A stretch of DNA of 64,000 nucleotides, from assembly GCA_020639215.1 (NCBI GenBank), contig JACKHA010000013.1, forward strand, positions 1 to 64,000, read 5' to 3'. The position numbers and the translations under genes are program-made. Of the stretch, positions 26,170 to 34,658 are shown in pieces. Under the pieces are notes generated by a model. The model made no database searches. It was not told the origin of the DNA and saw only the letters and a list, made by a program, of their open reading frames with translations. This DNA is from Phycisphaeraceae bacterium (GTDB lineage Bacteria > Planctomycetota > Phycisphaerae > Phycisphaerales > UBA1924). How positions within the stretch are numbered: position 1 is the first letter of the stretch; each line of letters begins with the position of its first letter.

Positions 26170-27054
26170 TCAGGCCCCCGGTGCCGGGGCGGGGGTCGCC
26201 TGTCTCCGGGGCGCGGACTCGCCCAGGATGGTGGACGGCTTGGGCGCGGCCCACTCCGGGCTGGCGGCGCGGATGATCCGGATCGCCTCCTCGGGCGAGT
26301 CCGTGACGTGGATGAGGTCGGGGTCCTCGGGCGAGATCGTGCCCGCGGCGACCATCGACTTCCGCATGAACTCGATCACCGGACGCCAGTAGTCGGAGCC
26401 CATGAGCACGATGGGGAACTGCTCGATCTTCCTGGTCTGCACGAGGGTCGCGGTCTCGAAGAGCTCGTCGAGCGTGCCGAACCCGCCGGGGAGCACGACG
26501 AACGCCGACGAGTACTTCACCAGCATGACCTTGCGGACGAAGAAGTACTTGAAGTCGATGAATCGGTCCAGGTAGGGGTTGGGCTCCTGCTCCATGGGCA
26601 GAACAATGTTGCAGCCAAGCGACAGGCCGTGACCCTCGCGGCAGCCTCGGTTGGCGGCCTCCATGATGCCCGGGCCGCCCCCCGTCATGACGGCAAAGCC
26701 GGCCTCGGCCAGGCGCCGCCCGACGGCGCGCCCCATCTGGTAGTAGGCCTCGGTTTCCTTGAATCGGGCCGAGCCGAACACGGTCACGCATGGGCCGATG
26801 AAGTGCAGCTTGCGGAACCCGCGGATGAACTCGGCGGCGATGCGGAAGACGCGCCCGGCCTCTTCGAGGCGCGAGCGCGGACCGACGAGCAGCCCCCGCT
26901 CCTCCGCGGAGGCCGCCCGGGGCCAGCCGGGGCGTTTCGATGAGGCGCCGTTGTGATTCGCTGGCGGTCCGGCGTGGGCGTGTCCGACGTTTCCGTTCGA
27001 CACGGGCGTTTGGGGCGAACCTGGGGAGTTTGGGCCGGCTGGCTCTTTGGGCAT
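26170..27054 (-). CDS. LOG-family protein (TIGR00730), possible nucleoside 5'-monophosphate phosphoribohydrolase
   Basis: The 294 residues contain the Rossmann-fold LOG motifs GGGPGIMEAANRG and PGGFGTLDELFE, which in plant and bacterial relatives mark enzymes releasing the base from nucleotide monophosphates. An extra 60-residue N-terminal tail of Pro, Gly and Asn precedes the fold. The nucleotide substrate is not known. The ATG at 27054 is chosen because a TATCGT hexamer is nine bases upstream and longer frames give a low-complexity N-terminus. The gene precedes nadB on the same strand. Confidence 0.85.
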   Translation of the reverse strand: MPKEPAGPNSPGSPQTPVSNGNVGHAHAGPPANHNGASSKRPGWPRAASAEERGLLVGPRSRLEEAGRVFRIAAEFIRGFRKLHFIGPCVTVFGSARFKETEAYYQMGRAVGRRLAEAGFAVMTGGGPGIMEAANRGCREGHGLSLGCNIVLPMEQEPNPYLDRFIDFKYFFVRKVMLVKYSSAFVVLPGGFGTLDELFETATLVQTRKIEQFPIVLMGSDYWRPVIEFMRKSMVAAGTISPEDPDLIHVTDSPEEAIRIIRAASPEWAAPKPSTILGESAPRRQATPAPAPGA

Positions 27055-27063
27055 GGGAGGGGG

Positions 27064-27069
27064 ACGATA
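27064..27069 (-). promoter_or_regulatory. -10-like TATCGT for the LOG-family gene
   Basis: TATCGT on the minus strand is nine bases from the ATG at 27054. A second TATCGT at 27115-27120 points the other way toward the DinB-like gene, so the gap is a divergent promoter region. Confidence 0.5.
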
Positions 27070-27203
27070 GGGAGCGTGGGCGAGCAGACCCGGTTCCCCG
27101 CCTGTCGCCCCGCCTATCGTGCGGAACCACGCCCCGCGGCACCGGGATCGCGTGCCCGAGAGGCGGCGTGAAACCCGATCGGGGCAACCCTGAAGGAACC
27201 AGC

Positions 27204-27773
27204 ATGGCGACCGATGCGGCATTGGCGGGCGAGAACGCGGGCACACCAGACTCGGGCGATCCCGCGTGCGTGGCGGCCGCCGCGGGCGCCGTGCTGGAGC
27301 AGTGCGCCCGGTTCATCCAGTGCCTGCCCGAGGGCTGCTACGCGCGGGAAAGCCGCCTGATCCGGGGCGGCACCATCGGCAAGCACGTCCGACACACGGT
27401 CGACCACTTCGCGGCGGCGGTGGGGGGGCTCGACGCGGGCGAGCCGATCGACTACGACCACCGCTCACGCGAGGTCCCGATGGAGACCACGCCGTCGGTG
27501 GCGATCGAGGCGATCGGGCGGCTGCGCGATCGCCTCGGATCGCTCGACGCCCCGGCGATGGGGCGGCCGGTCCGCATCCGCGTGATGGTGGCCGGCGACG
27601 GCACGGAGGCGACGCTCGACTCGTCGCTGGGGCGCGAGCTGCACTTCGCCTTCCACCACGCGGTGCACCACCACGCGATGCTCAAGGCGATCGCCGGTGA
27701 GTTCGGCGTCGAGGCTCCCAGCGAGTTCGGCATCGCGCCCAGCACGGTGAACTACCAGCGCACCGGCGCCTGA
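27204..27773 (+). CDS. DinB-superfamily-like protein
   Basis: The 189 residues suggest a four-helix DinB/YfiT-type bundle: GGTIGKHVRHTVDHFAAAV has the helix-borne histidines, and LHFAFHHAVHHHAMLKAIA the second His cluster near the C-terminus. Members bind a divalent metal and often act as thiol-dependent transferases, but the activity here is unknown. A GAAGGA site precedes the ATG. It is divergent from the LOG-family gene and is followed by an unrelated coiled-coil gene. Confidence 0.7.
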   Translation: MATDAALAGENAGTPDSGDPACVAAAAGAVLEQCARFIQCLPEGCYARESRLIRGGTIGKHVRHTVDHFAAAVGGLDAGEPIDYDHRSREVPMETTPSVAIEAIGRLRDRLGSLDAPAMGRPVRIRVMVAGDGTEATLDSSLGRELHFAFHHAVHHHAMLKAIAGEFGVEAPSEFGIAPSTVNYQRTGA

Positions 27774-27993
27774 TTGTTCTCAATTCGCCCACCTGGGCGC
27801 CCGGCGCGGGCCGGGAGGTTCTCGCTGCGCGGACCCGACGGCGGGTTCTCGGACGCGAACAACCGCGCGTGTCCTCCCCGTCGCTACGCGCCGCGTGGGC
27901 TCGCCACACTCTCGCGCCACGCGGACCAGCCCATGCCCCCCACGGTCGATACCCGGCGCAGCGCGCCGGGCCCGGCGTGCGGGAGGAGCCCAG

Positions 27994-29514
27994 ATGGATC
28001 GCACCGACATCGAGGGGAACGACTCGGCCCGGACGGGCGCGGAGGCGATCGGCCTGGACGGAGAGGCCGGCGAGCACGACAACCTTCTGGACATCATCTC
28101 GCAGATGGAGTCGCGTCTGGAGGCTCTTCGCGAGTCCGAGAACCAGCGGGACCGCCTCCAGGACGAGATCCGCCTGCAGTTCGATGACCTGGACGCGCGC
28201 GAGCGGTTCCTCCGCCAGCGTGAGGCCGCCCTGGACGGCGAGGCCGATTCGGTGCAGCAGGGGCGGGCCGCGCTCGACGGCGAGCGTTCGAAGATCCACG
28301 CGGCCCTGGATGAGGTCTCGTCGGAGCGGGACGCCCTGCGGACCCGCGAGATCGAGGTGCAGGTGATCTCCGAGACGCTCCGGCGCGACCGCGAGCTGCT
28401 CGAGGGGCGCCGGTCGCAGCTCGAGGCAATGGAGCGGGAACTCCGCGGGCGCGAGCAGGTGCTGGTGACCCAGACGGAGCTGATCGACCAGGAGGTCGGG
28501 CAGCTCAAGAGCAGGAAGGAGCAGCTCGAGCAGATGGAGGTGACGGTCCGCGAGCGTGAGACGCAGGCGCGAATCGCCGAGGAGCGCCAGAAGGAGCGGG
28601 AACGGGCCCTGAACGAGCGTGAGAAGCAGGTGTCGGCCGCACAGGAGCGGTTCCAGGCGATGCAGTCCGAGGTGATCAGCCTGAACCGGCGGGTGTCGGA
28701 CGCCAACGCCCTGGCGGCCGAGCACGCGCGCAAGGCCGAGCAGACCAAGGCCGAGAGCTCGCGGGCGCTCGACGAGGCCCGCCAACAGATCGAGCGCGTC
28801 GAGTCCGAGGCGCAGCGTGTCCGCCAGGAGGTGGCCAAGCTCCGCCGGGCCGCCCCGACCGGGGGCGAGGGAGCCGACGGGCCGGTGGCGCGTGCGTCCG
28901 TTCGGCGTCCGAAAATCCGTTCGGCGCGGTCGAAGTCGCTCTCGCTCGCGGTGCTGTGGCTGGTCGCGATGGGCGTGACGGGTCTGGCGTGCTACTTCGG
29001 GATCGTTCTGGCCCAACCGCTGGTGGCGGCCGGGCTGCTCGGCATCGCGTTCGTCGGGGCGTTCGTGGGGGCGCTGGCCTCTTCGTCGCGGGCGCTCGAT
29101 CCGGCAAGCCTCCCGGTGATCCTGCTGGGGGGCACGTTCGGCTGGTGGTTCCCGAAGTTCTACGCCATGATCGCCGGGGCTCTGACGACCTGGGATCTTC
29201 CGCTAGAGTCGCTCCCCGCCGAGATCCTGCCACAGTTGCCGATGGCGATCGCCCTGCTGGCCTCCGGCACGGTTCTGGCCCTGTGCTTGGCGTTCCTGGG
29301 CGGGTCGATCGGGCTGATGATCCAGTCGTTCATGGCGACCCTGGCCGCGACCGCGCTGGCGATGCTGCCCGACCCCTCATCGACGGCGCTGGCGGCGGGG
29401 GCGTTGATCTGGCACGCGATCATGGCCGCCTCGCTCGGGCGGTGGGCGATGCAGGGCGGGTCTGAGAGCGTGATGGAGACGCTGGGCCCGCCGCGGATGC
29501 GCGGGCTGGCGTGA
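27994..29514 (+). CDS. Coiled-coil membrane protein of unknown function
   Basis: The 506-residue protein has a very long charged coiled coil (about 15-285, dense Glu/Arg/Gln with heptad Leu) followed by a basic linker and about five membrane segments from residue 310. These include LAVLWLVAMGVTGLACYFG and the IALLASGTVLALCLAFLGGS pair. The Glu-rich N-terminal half is inferred to be cytoplasmic. No family was recognised. It resembles structural or polar scaffold proteins only in general layout. A GGAGG site at 27982-27986 fixes the ATG at 27994; the upstream open frame is not plausible protein. Confidence 0.7.
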   Translation: MDRTDIEGNDSARTGAEAIGLDGEAGEHDNLLDIISQMESRLEALRESENQRDRLQDEIRLQFDDLDARERFLRQREAALDGEADSVQQGRAALDGERSKIHAALDEVSSERDALRTREIEVQVISETLRRDRELLEGRRSQLEAMERELRGREQVLVTQTELIDQEVGQLKSRKEQLEQMEVTVRERETQARIAEERQKERERALNEREKQVSAAQERFQAMQSEVISLNRRVSDANALAAEHARKAEQTKAESSRALDEARQQIERVESEAQRVRQEVAKLRRAAPTGGEGADGPVARASVRRPKIRSARSKSLSLAVLWLVAMGVTGLACYFGIVLAQPLVAAGLLGIAFVGAFVGALASSSRALDPASLPVILLGGTFGWWFPKFYAMIAGALTTWDLPLESLPAEILPQLPMAIALLASGTVLALCLAFLGGSIGLMIQSFMATLAATALAMLPDPSSTALAAGALIWHAIMAASLGRWAMQGGSESVMETLGPPRMRGLA

Positions 29515-29574
29515 GGCGGGCGGGACACGCCGGCGGCGCCGCACGTCGAGCTCCCGACCCGCCCATGATTCGCC

Positions 29575-30075
29575 ATGGGCCAGCACGACGGGCGGTTCTC
29601 GATCGACGATCCACCGGGCGAGCTCGGGCCGGCGTCCACTCTCGACTGGTTCGAGGCGTCCCCGCTGCGTGCCCGGGCCGCGCTGGACTACGACCCGGGC
29701 GGCGTGGGCGCATCTGTCCGCGATGCGTCCGTGCTCGGCCGGCGCGTCCACGTCGGGCTGGGGTTCGATCGGGGCCTGCTCCGGCGCGTCTCGCTGTTCG
29801 TGTGCCTGCCCGACGACGCGGGCGGCTGGGACGGTTGGACGCTCACGCAGGAACTCAGACGCAAGCGGGCCCACGACGAGCTCGCCGAGGCGTTGTTCGC
29901 GCACACGCTGCTGCCCAGGGTGATCGAGATCGACGGCAAGGCCACGTGGTTCGGGCAGGACGGCACCCACCCGAACCACGCACGGTTCGGCTGGGGCGAG
30001 GTGCTCTCGTCGTACGACAGCAGGGGAGGGTTCTCGGAGCTGCACATCACGTACGCCGACGGCGACGCCTTGTAG
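29575..30075 (+). CDS. Protein of unknown function (166 aa)
   Basis: The product is soluble with no signal peptide. It contains GRRVHVGLGFDRGLLRRVSLFV, a Trp-rich segment (GGWDGWTLTQEL), and a C-terminal strand pattern in which WFGQDGTHPNHARFGWG stands out. The alternation suggests a small mixed alpha/beta protein. No family was recognised. The ATG at 29575 is the only plausible start. It converges on a glycosyltransferase gene with an 18-bp gap. Confidence 0.6.
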   Translation: MGQHDGRFSIDDPPGELGPASTLDWFEASPLRARAALDYDPGGVGASVRDASVLGRRVHVGLGFDRGLLRRVSLFVCLPDDAGGWDGWTLTQELRRKRAHDELAEALFAHTLLPRVIEIDGKATWFGQDGTHPNHARFGWGEVLSSYDSRGGFSELHITYADGDAL

Positions 30076-30093
30076 CACCATCGGCAATCGCCC

Positions 30094-31287
30094 CTACTTC
30101 CGCCGGCGCGCTCCCGCCCTCGCCGCCGCGGCCCGGATCGAGGCCTCCATCCCGTCCACCATGTTGCGGATCGAGTACTCGTGGGCGACGGTCTCGGCGG
30201 CTCCCGCAGACAGGCGGGCCCGCAGGTCGCTGTCGGACAGGATCCGCCGCACGGCCCTGGTCAGTTCGGGCACGCTTCCGTGCTGGAACAGCAAAGCGTT
30301 GCGCTCGTGCTCGACGGCCTCGATCTCCGGGCCGTGCAGGTTCCGCTGGTCGCCGGTGACCACGGGCAGGGCGTACCCGAACGCGTGGAGCACGCTCAGG
30401 CCCATGTTCGACGGATACACGAACACGTCGGACGAGCACAGCACGGGCGCGAGGCGCTGCTCCTCGTAGATCGGCCCGAGGAACTCGACGACGCTCCCGA
30501 TCCCCACGCGCTCCACGGCGGCCCGCAGGTTGGCCTCGTCCGCGCCTTTGCCGACCACCAGGATCCGCAGGCCCGGAAACTCCTTCAGCAGTTCCGGCAC
30601 CGCCTCGAACAGCAGGTCGAGGCGGTTGCGCGGATCGAACCGTGAGACGAACGCCAGCGTCTGGCCGGGCGTCAGGCGGTGGTCGGCGCGGAACCGCTCC
30701 GCGGCGTCGGGGTCGGCTCGGAACGCGTCGCGTGCCTGGGCGACCGGGGCCTGATCGATCGAGTTGGGCGCCACGAAGGTGCGGTCCTTCGGGCCGCCCT
30801 CCTCGATGAGTCGATTGGCCATCGACCGCGTGTAGAAGAGCGTGGCGTCGGCACGGCGGGCGACCCAGTGGCGCAGCGCCCGCGTGGCTCGCTTCTCATG
30901 CTTGGACTCGCCGTGCCCCCAGAGAACGGTCCCCACGCCCCTTCGTCGGGCCCGTCGCAGGGCCGGCACCAGGCTGAGGAACCGCGTGTTCCAGGTGAGC
31001 ACGACGACGTCGGCGTGCTCGGGCGAGGCATACCGGATCTGGGCCGGGTGCCAGTAGAGTTCGGGCCCCGGGCCCTTCCATGTCCGGAACGGCTCGAACG
31101 TGGCCCGGAATCCCTCGGCATCGACGTTGGGCACGTTTCCGTCGTCGGCGTAGACGACGTGCAGGTCGATCCCCGGGCGGGAGGCGAGCTCGCGGAACAC
31201 GGGGATGCGGTACTTGGCCAGCGCGGGCTGCTGGATGACGACGCGCAGGCGCTCGGGCGTCGTTGCGGTCGGCGTTGGATCGTTCAT
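30094..31287 (-). CDS. Family 4 glycosyltransferase
   Basis: The 397 residues show a GT-B fold. The N-terminal domain has VVIQQPALAKYRIPVFREL. The C-terminal domain has the nucleotide-sugar site LAFVSRFDPRNRLDLLFEA, RILVVGKGADEANLR, VEFLGPIYEEQ, and the SNMGLSVLHAFGYALPVV segment with its conserved Gly and Glu-like position. It probably transfers a sugar in cell-surface glycan or exopolysaccharide synthesis; donor and acceptor are unknown. A TATAGT hexamer lies at 31358-31363 on the coding strand. The gene is divergent from the large lipoprotein gene. Confidence 0.82.
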   Translation of the reverse strand: MNDPTPTATTPERLRVVIQQPALAKYRIPVFRELASRPGIDLHVVYADDGNVPNVDAEGFRATFEPFRTWKGPGPELYWHPAQIRYASPEHADVVVLTWNTRFLSLVPALRRARRRGVGTVLWGHGESKHEKRATRALRHWVARRADATLFYTRSMANRLIEEGGPKDRTFVAPNSIDQAPVAQARDAFRADPDAAERFRADHRLTPGQTLAFVSRFDPRNRLDLLFEAVPELLKEFPGLRILVVGKGADEANLRAAVERVGIGSVVEFLGPIYEEQRLAPVLCSSDVFVYPSNMGLSVLHAFGYALPVVTGDQRNLHGPEIEAVEHERNALLFQHGSVPELTRAVRRILSDSDLRARLSAGAAETVAHEYSIRNMVDGMEASIRAAAARAGARRRK

Positions 31288-31421
31288 GGGGTCGCGTCCG
31301 TGCGGGGGATGGGCGGGCGCAGCCGAGGCGTGGCTCGGCGGGGCGCCGGTGTGGCAGACTATATCGGCGGGCGCGGCATTTCCGATTGGGAGGCCTCCGG
31401 GGGCGGGCGGGAAAACAATCC

Positions 31422-31438
31422 CTCGGTTGTCAAGGATT
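31422..31438 (-). other. Shared 17-nt intergenic motif, copy 2
   Basis: The sequence ctcggttgtcaaggatt matches 8711-8727 at 15 of 17 positions and shares a 12-base core, cggttgtcaagg. On the minus strand it reads into the glycosyltransferase gene. Confidence 0.35.
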
Positions 31439-31499
31439 CTCGATGAAGTACGGGGGATCGGACCCGCGCGTCGGGCAGGGTTCCCGCAGGAGGCACGCG

Positions 31500-33812
31500 A
31501 TGCGGCACATTGGCGGATTGTGCGCCTGGTCAGGGAGTGCCCGGGATTGGCGGTCGATCGTTGTGATCGCCATGAGTACGTCAACGCGACTTGCCACGAT
31601 CGCCGCCCTTGTGTTCGCCGCCGGCTGCGCTGCGCCCGTGATCGATGTGGCCCGCGCCGAGTCCAGGCGCCCCGCTGCGGCGCCCGCACCCAACGGGCTG
31701 GGGCGCTTCGTCGCCACCGTGTCCCCCGAGACCTACCTGACGGTTGAGGACACGCAGACCGGGTTCCTGGTCATCGCCCCGAACGCCCATCCGGTCGTCC
31801 TCCGCAGCAATCTCGACTCGTCGGTCGAATTCGTGCAGGCCGAGGACGGCGGCGACTTTGTTATCACGCTCACGAACAACACGAGCGAGCCCCAGGAGCT
31901 CGGCACGGTGACGCTGGCGGGGATGCGTCTGGGCAACGTGATCGAGATGGGCGATTTCCGCCACGATTCGAAGTTCATCGAGTTCGACTCGCAGGGCCAG
32001 CGGTTCACCACCGCGGGGCGGATCTACCCGGACGACCTCTACAGCCCCGTCGGGGTCATCCGCAACGACGACTACACGATCGGCATGAGTCTGCACTACC
32101 CGATCCTCGAGTACGAGCATCGGGTCCGCCCGCTGTATTACGTCCCGGGCGGGCACTATGCCGCCACCGGTCCGTGCTGGAACGGCGAGTTCGGGCTTCT
32201 CGGGGAGCTCCCTCCGGGCGAGACGCGGACCTACACGCTGGCGTTCCGCGTGACGAGCAACGACCGCCACTGGCTGCACACGCTCGTGCCGTACCGCGAC
32301 TACTTCCAGGAGATGTACGGCGCGGTTCGGTACGAGCGCGACCCCCGCCCCGTGTTCGGCGTGTTCGCGGCGGCCAACGGCTCGATCACCGCGGAGAACC
32401 CGCGCGGTTTCGACGGCCCGCGTCGCCCGGACGAGAACGGATGGGGGCCGTGGGCGGACTTCCTGCGCGTCGCCCCGCAGCGGGGCTTCCACCGGGTCAT
32501 GGTCTGGTCGCCCACCGGCCTGTTCCGGCAGAACCAGCAGAACAACTACCCGTTCCTGTTCATGTCGGGCATGGACCAGTACCCGATGCTCCGCGACACG
32601 GCTTCGCTGATCCGCCAGCGGGTGGCCGACAACGGGATCCAGGTGGGATTCTGGTGGGGGCGGTCGAGCCAGGTGATGCGGTCGTGGGACACCGCCGACT
32701 GGGAGCCGCTCGACCCGGACAATCCGGAGCACGTGCAGCGCGGCATGCGCGAACTCGACCTGGCCGTGGCGCGAGGCGCCACGCTGATCGGGCTCGACGC
32801 GTTCGTGTACGCCGAGCCGTGGGACGCGTACCGGTGGCTCGAGATGATGCGCGAACGCCACCCCGAGGTGAAGTTCGTGATCGAGCCCTCCGGCCCCGAC
32901 TTCCAGCACATCCTCGCCGCCACATTCACCGAGGGGCTGCACCACATCGAGACGCCACCGCTGCTGCAGGACTTCCTGATCCCGGGGCACGAAATGTGGG
33001 CGAACACGCGGTTCGACCTGTGGCGTCAGTTCCGGGGCGTCGCGCCGACGGACGAGATCAAGAACGCGTACTGGCGCGAGCTGGCCGAGATGGGCTACGT
33101 GCCCCTTTCGTACGAGCAGAACACGCGGATGGTGGGCAACTGGTCCGCCGCCGAGGGCTGGCTTGTGAACATCCCGGAGGACCTGCGATCTGACCCGAGG
33201 ACGTGGACGTCGCCCGGGAGCGGTGGGCTCGGCGTGCTGCCGGGGCCTGACCCGGAACCGGAGCCCGATCCCGAGCCGGACCCGCAGCCGGGCGCAGGGG
33301 GAGGGGGGTCTCCGAATCCTGCTCCGGAGCCCGATCCCCAGCCGCAGGGCGGTGGCGGAGGAGGTGCGGCGTCGACCGGCGGCCCGCCCGAGCCACCGCC
33401 TTCGCCTGAGCCTCCCGATGGTCCTGAACCGCCGGCTACCTCGCAGCCGCCGGAGAACCAGCCGCCGGTCAGCCCGATCGTGCGACTGAGCATCAACCCG
33501 ATCTCGCCGGCGTTGGCCCAGCAGGCGCTGGCACGAGCGACGCGGGGCTCGTCATCCCGCTCGTCGGCGCAGTCGTCGAGTTCGAGCCGCCTGACTCGAT
33601 CGGCGACCCTCGCCGAACGCCGAGAGGCCCGGCGTCAGGCGCGGTTGAGCAGCCCGCGCTACCAGCGCTGGCTCGAGCGCCGCGGCCGCCTGATCGCCCG
33701 CCTTGGGCTGCAGGACGCGACGTACCGGGAACGCCGGACGGCGTTGCAGGCCTACCGCGCCGAGAGGCGAGCCGCCAGAGCGGCCGCGATCGCTGTCCAC
33801 CCGGACGAGTAG
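31500..33812 (+). CDS. Large lipoprotein with a possible hydrolase-like core and Pro-rich tail
   Basis: A lipobox (LVFAAGC) anchors the protein. Residues about 60-265 look like a beta-rich domain. About 280-590 may be a TIM-barrel-like hydrolase domain, with strand motifs GVFAAANGS, RVMVWSPTG, QVGFWWGRSS, LIGLDAFVYAEPWDAY and KFVIEPSGPDFQ, whose Asp and Glu at strand ends suggest a glycosidase-like site. A Pro/Gly/Glu linker (about 600-680) and an Arg-rich tail (RREARRQARL) follow. The ATG at 31500 has an AGGAGG site six bases before it; ATG 31572 has no site but gives a classic 18-residue lipoprotein signal. The function is unproven. Confidence 0.65.
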   Translation: MRHIGGLCAWSGSARDWRSIVVIAMSTSTRLATIAALVFAAGCAAPVIDVARAESRRPAAAPAPNGLGRFVATVSPETYLTVEDTQTGFLVIAPNAHPVVLRSNLDSSVEFVQAEDGGDFVITLTNNTSEPQELGTVTLAGMRLGNVIEMGDFRHDSKFIEFDSQGQRFTTAGRIYPDDLYSPVGVIRNDDYTIGMSLHYPILEYEHRVRPLYYVPGGHYAATGPCWNGEFGLLGELPPGETRTYTLAFRVTSNDRHWLHTLVPYRDYFQEMYGAVRYERDPRPVFGVFAAANGSITAENPRGFDGPRRPDENGWGPWADFLRVAPQRGFHRVMVWSPTGLFRQNQQNNYPFLFMSGMDQYPMLRDTASLIRQRVADNGIQVGFWWGRSSQVMRSWDTADWEPLDPDNPEHVQRGMRELDLAVARGATLIGLDAFVYAEPWDAYRWLEMMRERHPEVKFVIEPSGPDFQHILAATFTEGLHHIETPPLLQDFLIPGHEMWANTRFDLWRQFRGVAPTDEIKNAYWRELAEMGYVPLSYEQNTRMVGNWSAAEGWLVNIPEDLRSDPRTWTSPGSGGLGVLPGPDPEPEPDPEPDPQPGAGGGGSPNPAPEPDPQPQGGGGGGAASTGGPPEPPPSPEPPDGPEPPATSQPPENQPPVSPIVRLSINPISPALAQQALARATRGSSSRSSAQSSSSSRLTRSATLAERREARRQARLSSPRYQRWLERRGRLIARLGLQDATYRERRTALQAYRAERRAARAAAIAVHPDE

Positions 33813-34117
33813 CCCGAATCGGGGGCGAGAAAGACCTTTTGTGCCAGGCGGCGGCCGCGCTCAAATGGAGCGCGGCCGCCGCGTGCGCTTGTGCGAAGTT
33901 GGAACTCCGTCGCGCGATTGCGAGGATTGCCGTCATCACTCGCGACCATCGCACACGTTGATGTGTGAGTTGCGAAAGCGTAACATCGCCACTCATTCGC
34001 CGTGCAACTCCGCGCACGCGGCTTCGTGTTTGTGTTTGGTTTGTAAGGCGAATGGTGAAGTCGGTTCGGCGTCGAACCGCGGCAACGATCGAGTCAGGGT
34101 GTCGGAGCAACACGCAG
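33813..34117. other. Gene-free interval before the histone-like gene
   Basis: This 305-bp gap has a strong 15-bp hairpin (33848-33882) just after the lipoprotein gene, then a somewhat AT-richer stretch with gtaacatcgcc and gtttgtgtttggtttgtaag that may hold the promoter of the next gene. I see no further ORF. Confidence 0.5.
33848..33882. terminator. Strong hairpin, terminator-like without T-run
   Basis: A perfect 15-bp stem with a five-base loop lies 35 bp after the lipoprotein stop. There is no T-tract on either side in the right place, so it may stabilise the mRNA end rather than act alone as a terminator. Confidence 0.5.
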
Positions 34118-34579
34118 ATGGCAAGGAAGAAGTCGAAGGGTCGCGCGGGGAACAGGGGCCGCGGTCGGCGCGGCGGTCGCAAACTCGCGGTCGTGTCCAC
34201 CGCCGACCTGCGCGCCGAACTCCAGCGGCGCGAGGGCCAGGTCGGGAAGCTGATGTCCCGGCACAACGAGCTCACGGCCGAACTGGCCCAGATCGAGGCC
34301 GAGCTGGCCGCGCTGGGCATCGCCGCGTCCGGCGCTTCGCGCCGCGGTCGTCGGGCGGCGGTGGGCGTGCGTCGTCGCCATCGCAACGATGCCAACCTCG
34401 AGGAGTCGCTGGCCAAGGTGCTCAAGGGCAAGACCATGGGCGTGACGGAGGTTGCCCAGGCCGTTCAGGCCGCGGGGTATAAGACCACCTCGCCCAACTT
34501 CCGCACCATCGTGAACCAGACGCTCCTGCGCAGCAGCCTCATCAAGAAGGTCGCTCGCGGTCAGTACACGGCGGCCTGA
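34118..34579 (+). CDS. Histone-like basic protein with C-terminal winged-helix-like domain
   Basis: The 153-residue protein has a very basic N-terminal tail (MARKKSKGRAGNRGRGRRGG), a short coiled coil (ADLRAELQRREGQVGKLMS through QIEAELAALG), a second basic linker (RRGRRAAVGVRRRHR), and a helix-turn-helix-like C-terminus (GVTEVAQAVQAAGYKTT then RTIVNQTLLRSSLIKKVARG). I infer a nucleoid-associated or DNA-binding role. A GGAG site precedes the ATG at a long spacing. The gene stands alone, with a good terminator after it, which fits a highly expressed chromatin protein. Confidence 0.7.
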   Translation: MARKKSKGRAGNRGRGRRGGRKLAVVSTADLRAELQRREGQVGKLMSRHNELTAELAQIEAELAALGIAASGASRRGRRAAVGVRRRHRNDANLEESLAKVLKGKTMGVTEVAQAVQAAGYKTTSPNFRTIVNQTLLRSSLIKKVARGQYTAA

Positions 34580-34601
34580 TCCGCGTCGCGGACCACAGAC
34601 A

Positions 34602-34645
34602 ACGCCCGACGCGAGACTCGCCCAGCGAGCCGCGCCGGGCGTTTT
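34602..34645 (+). terminator. Rho-independent terminator after the histone-like gene
   Basis: A 12-bp stem with one mismatch (acgcccgacgcg against cgcgccgggcgt) and a loop that itself can pair is followed by four T residues. It lies in a convergent gap and may serve both genes. Confidence 0.75.
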
Positions 34646-34658
34646 CCCTGCGCCGGGA

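Noticed and set aside
33241..33500. Frameshift or sequencing artefact in the Pro-rich region of the large lipoprotein
   Set aside because: The frame stays open, and the region reads as a normal Pro/Glu/Gly linker leading to a coherent tail.
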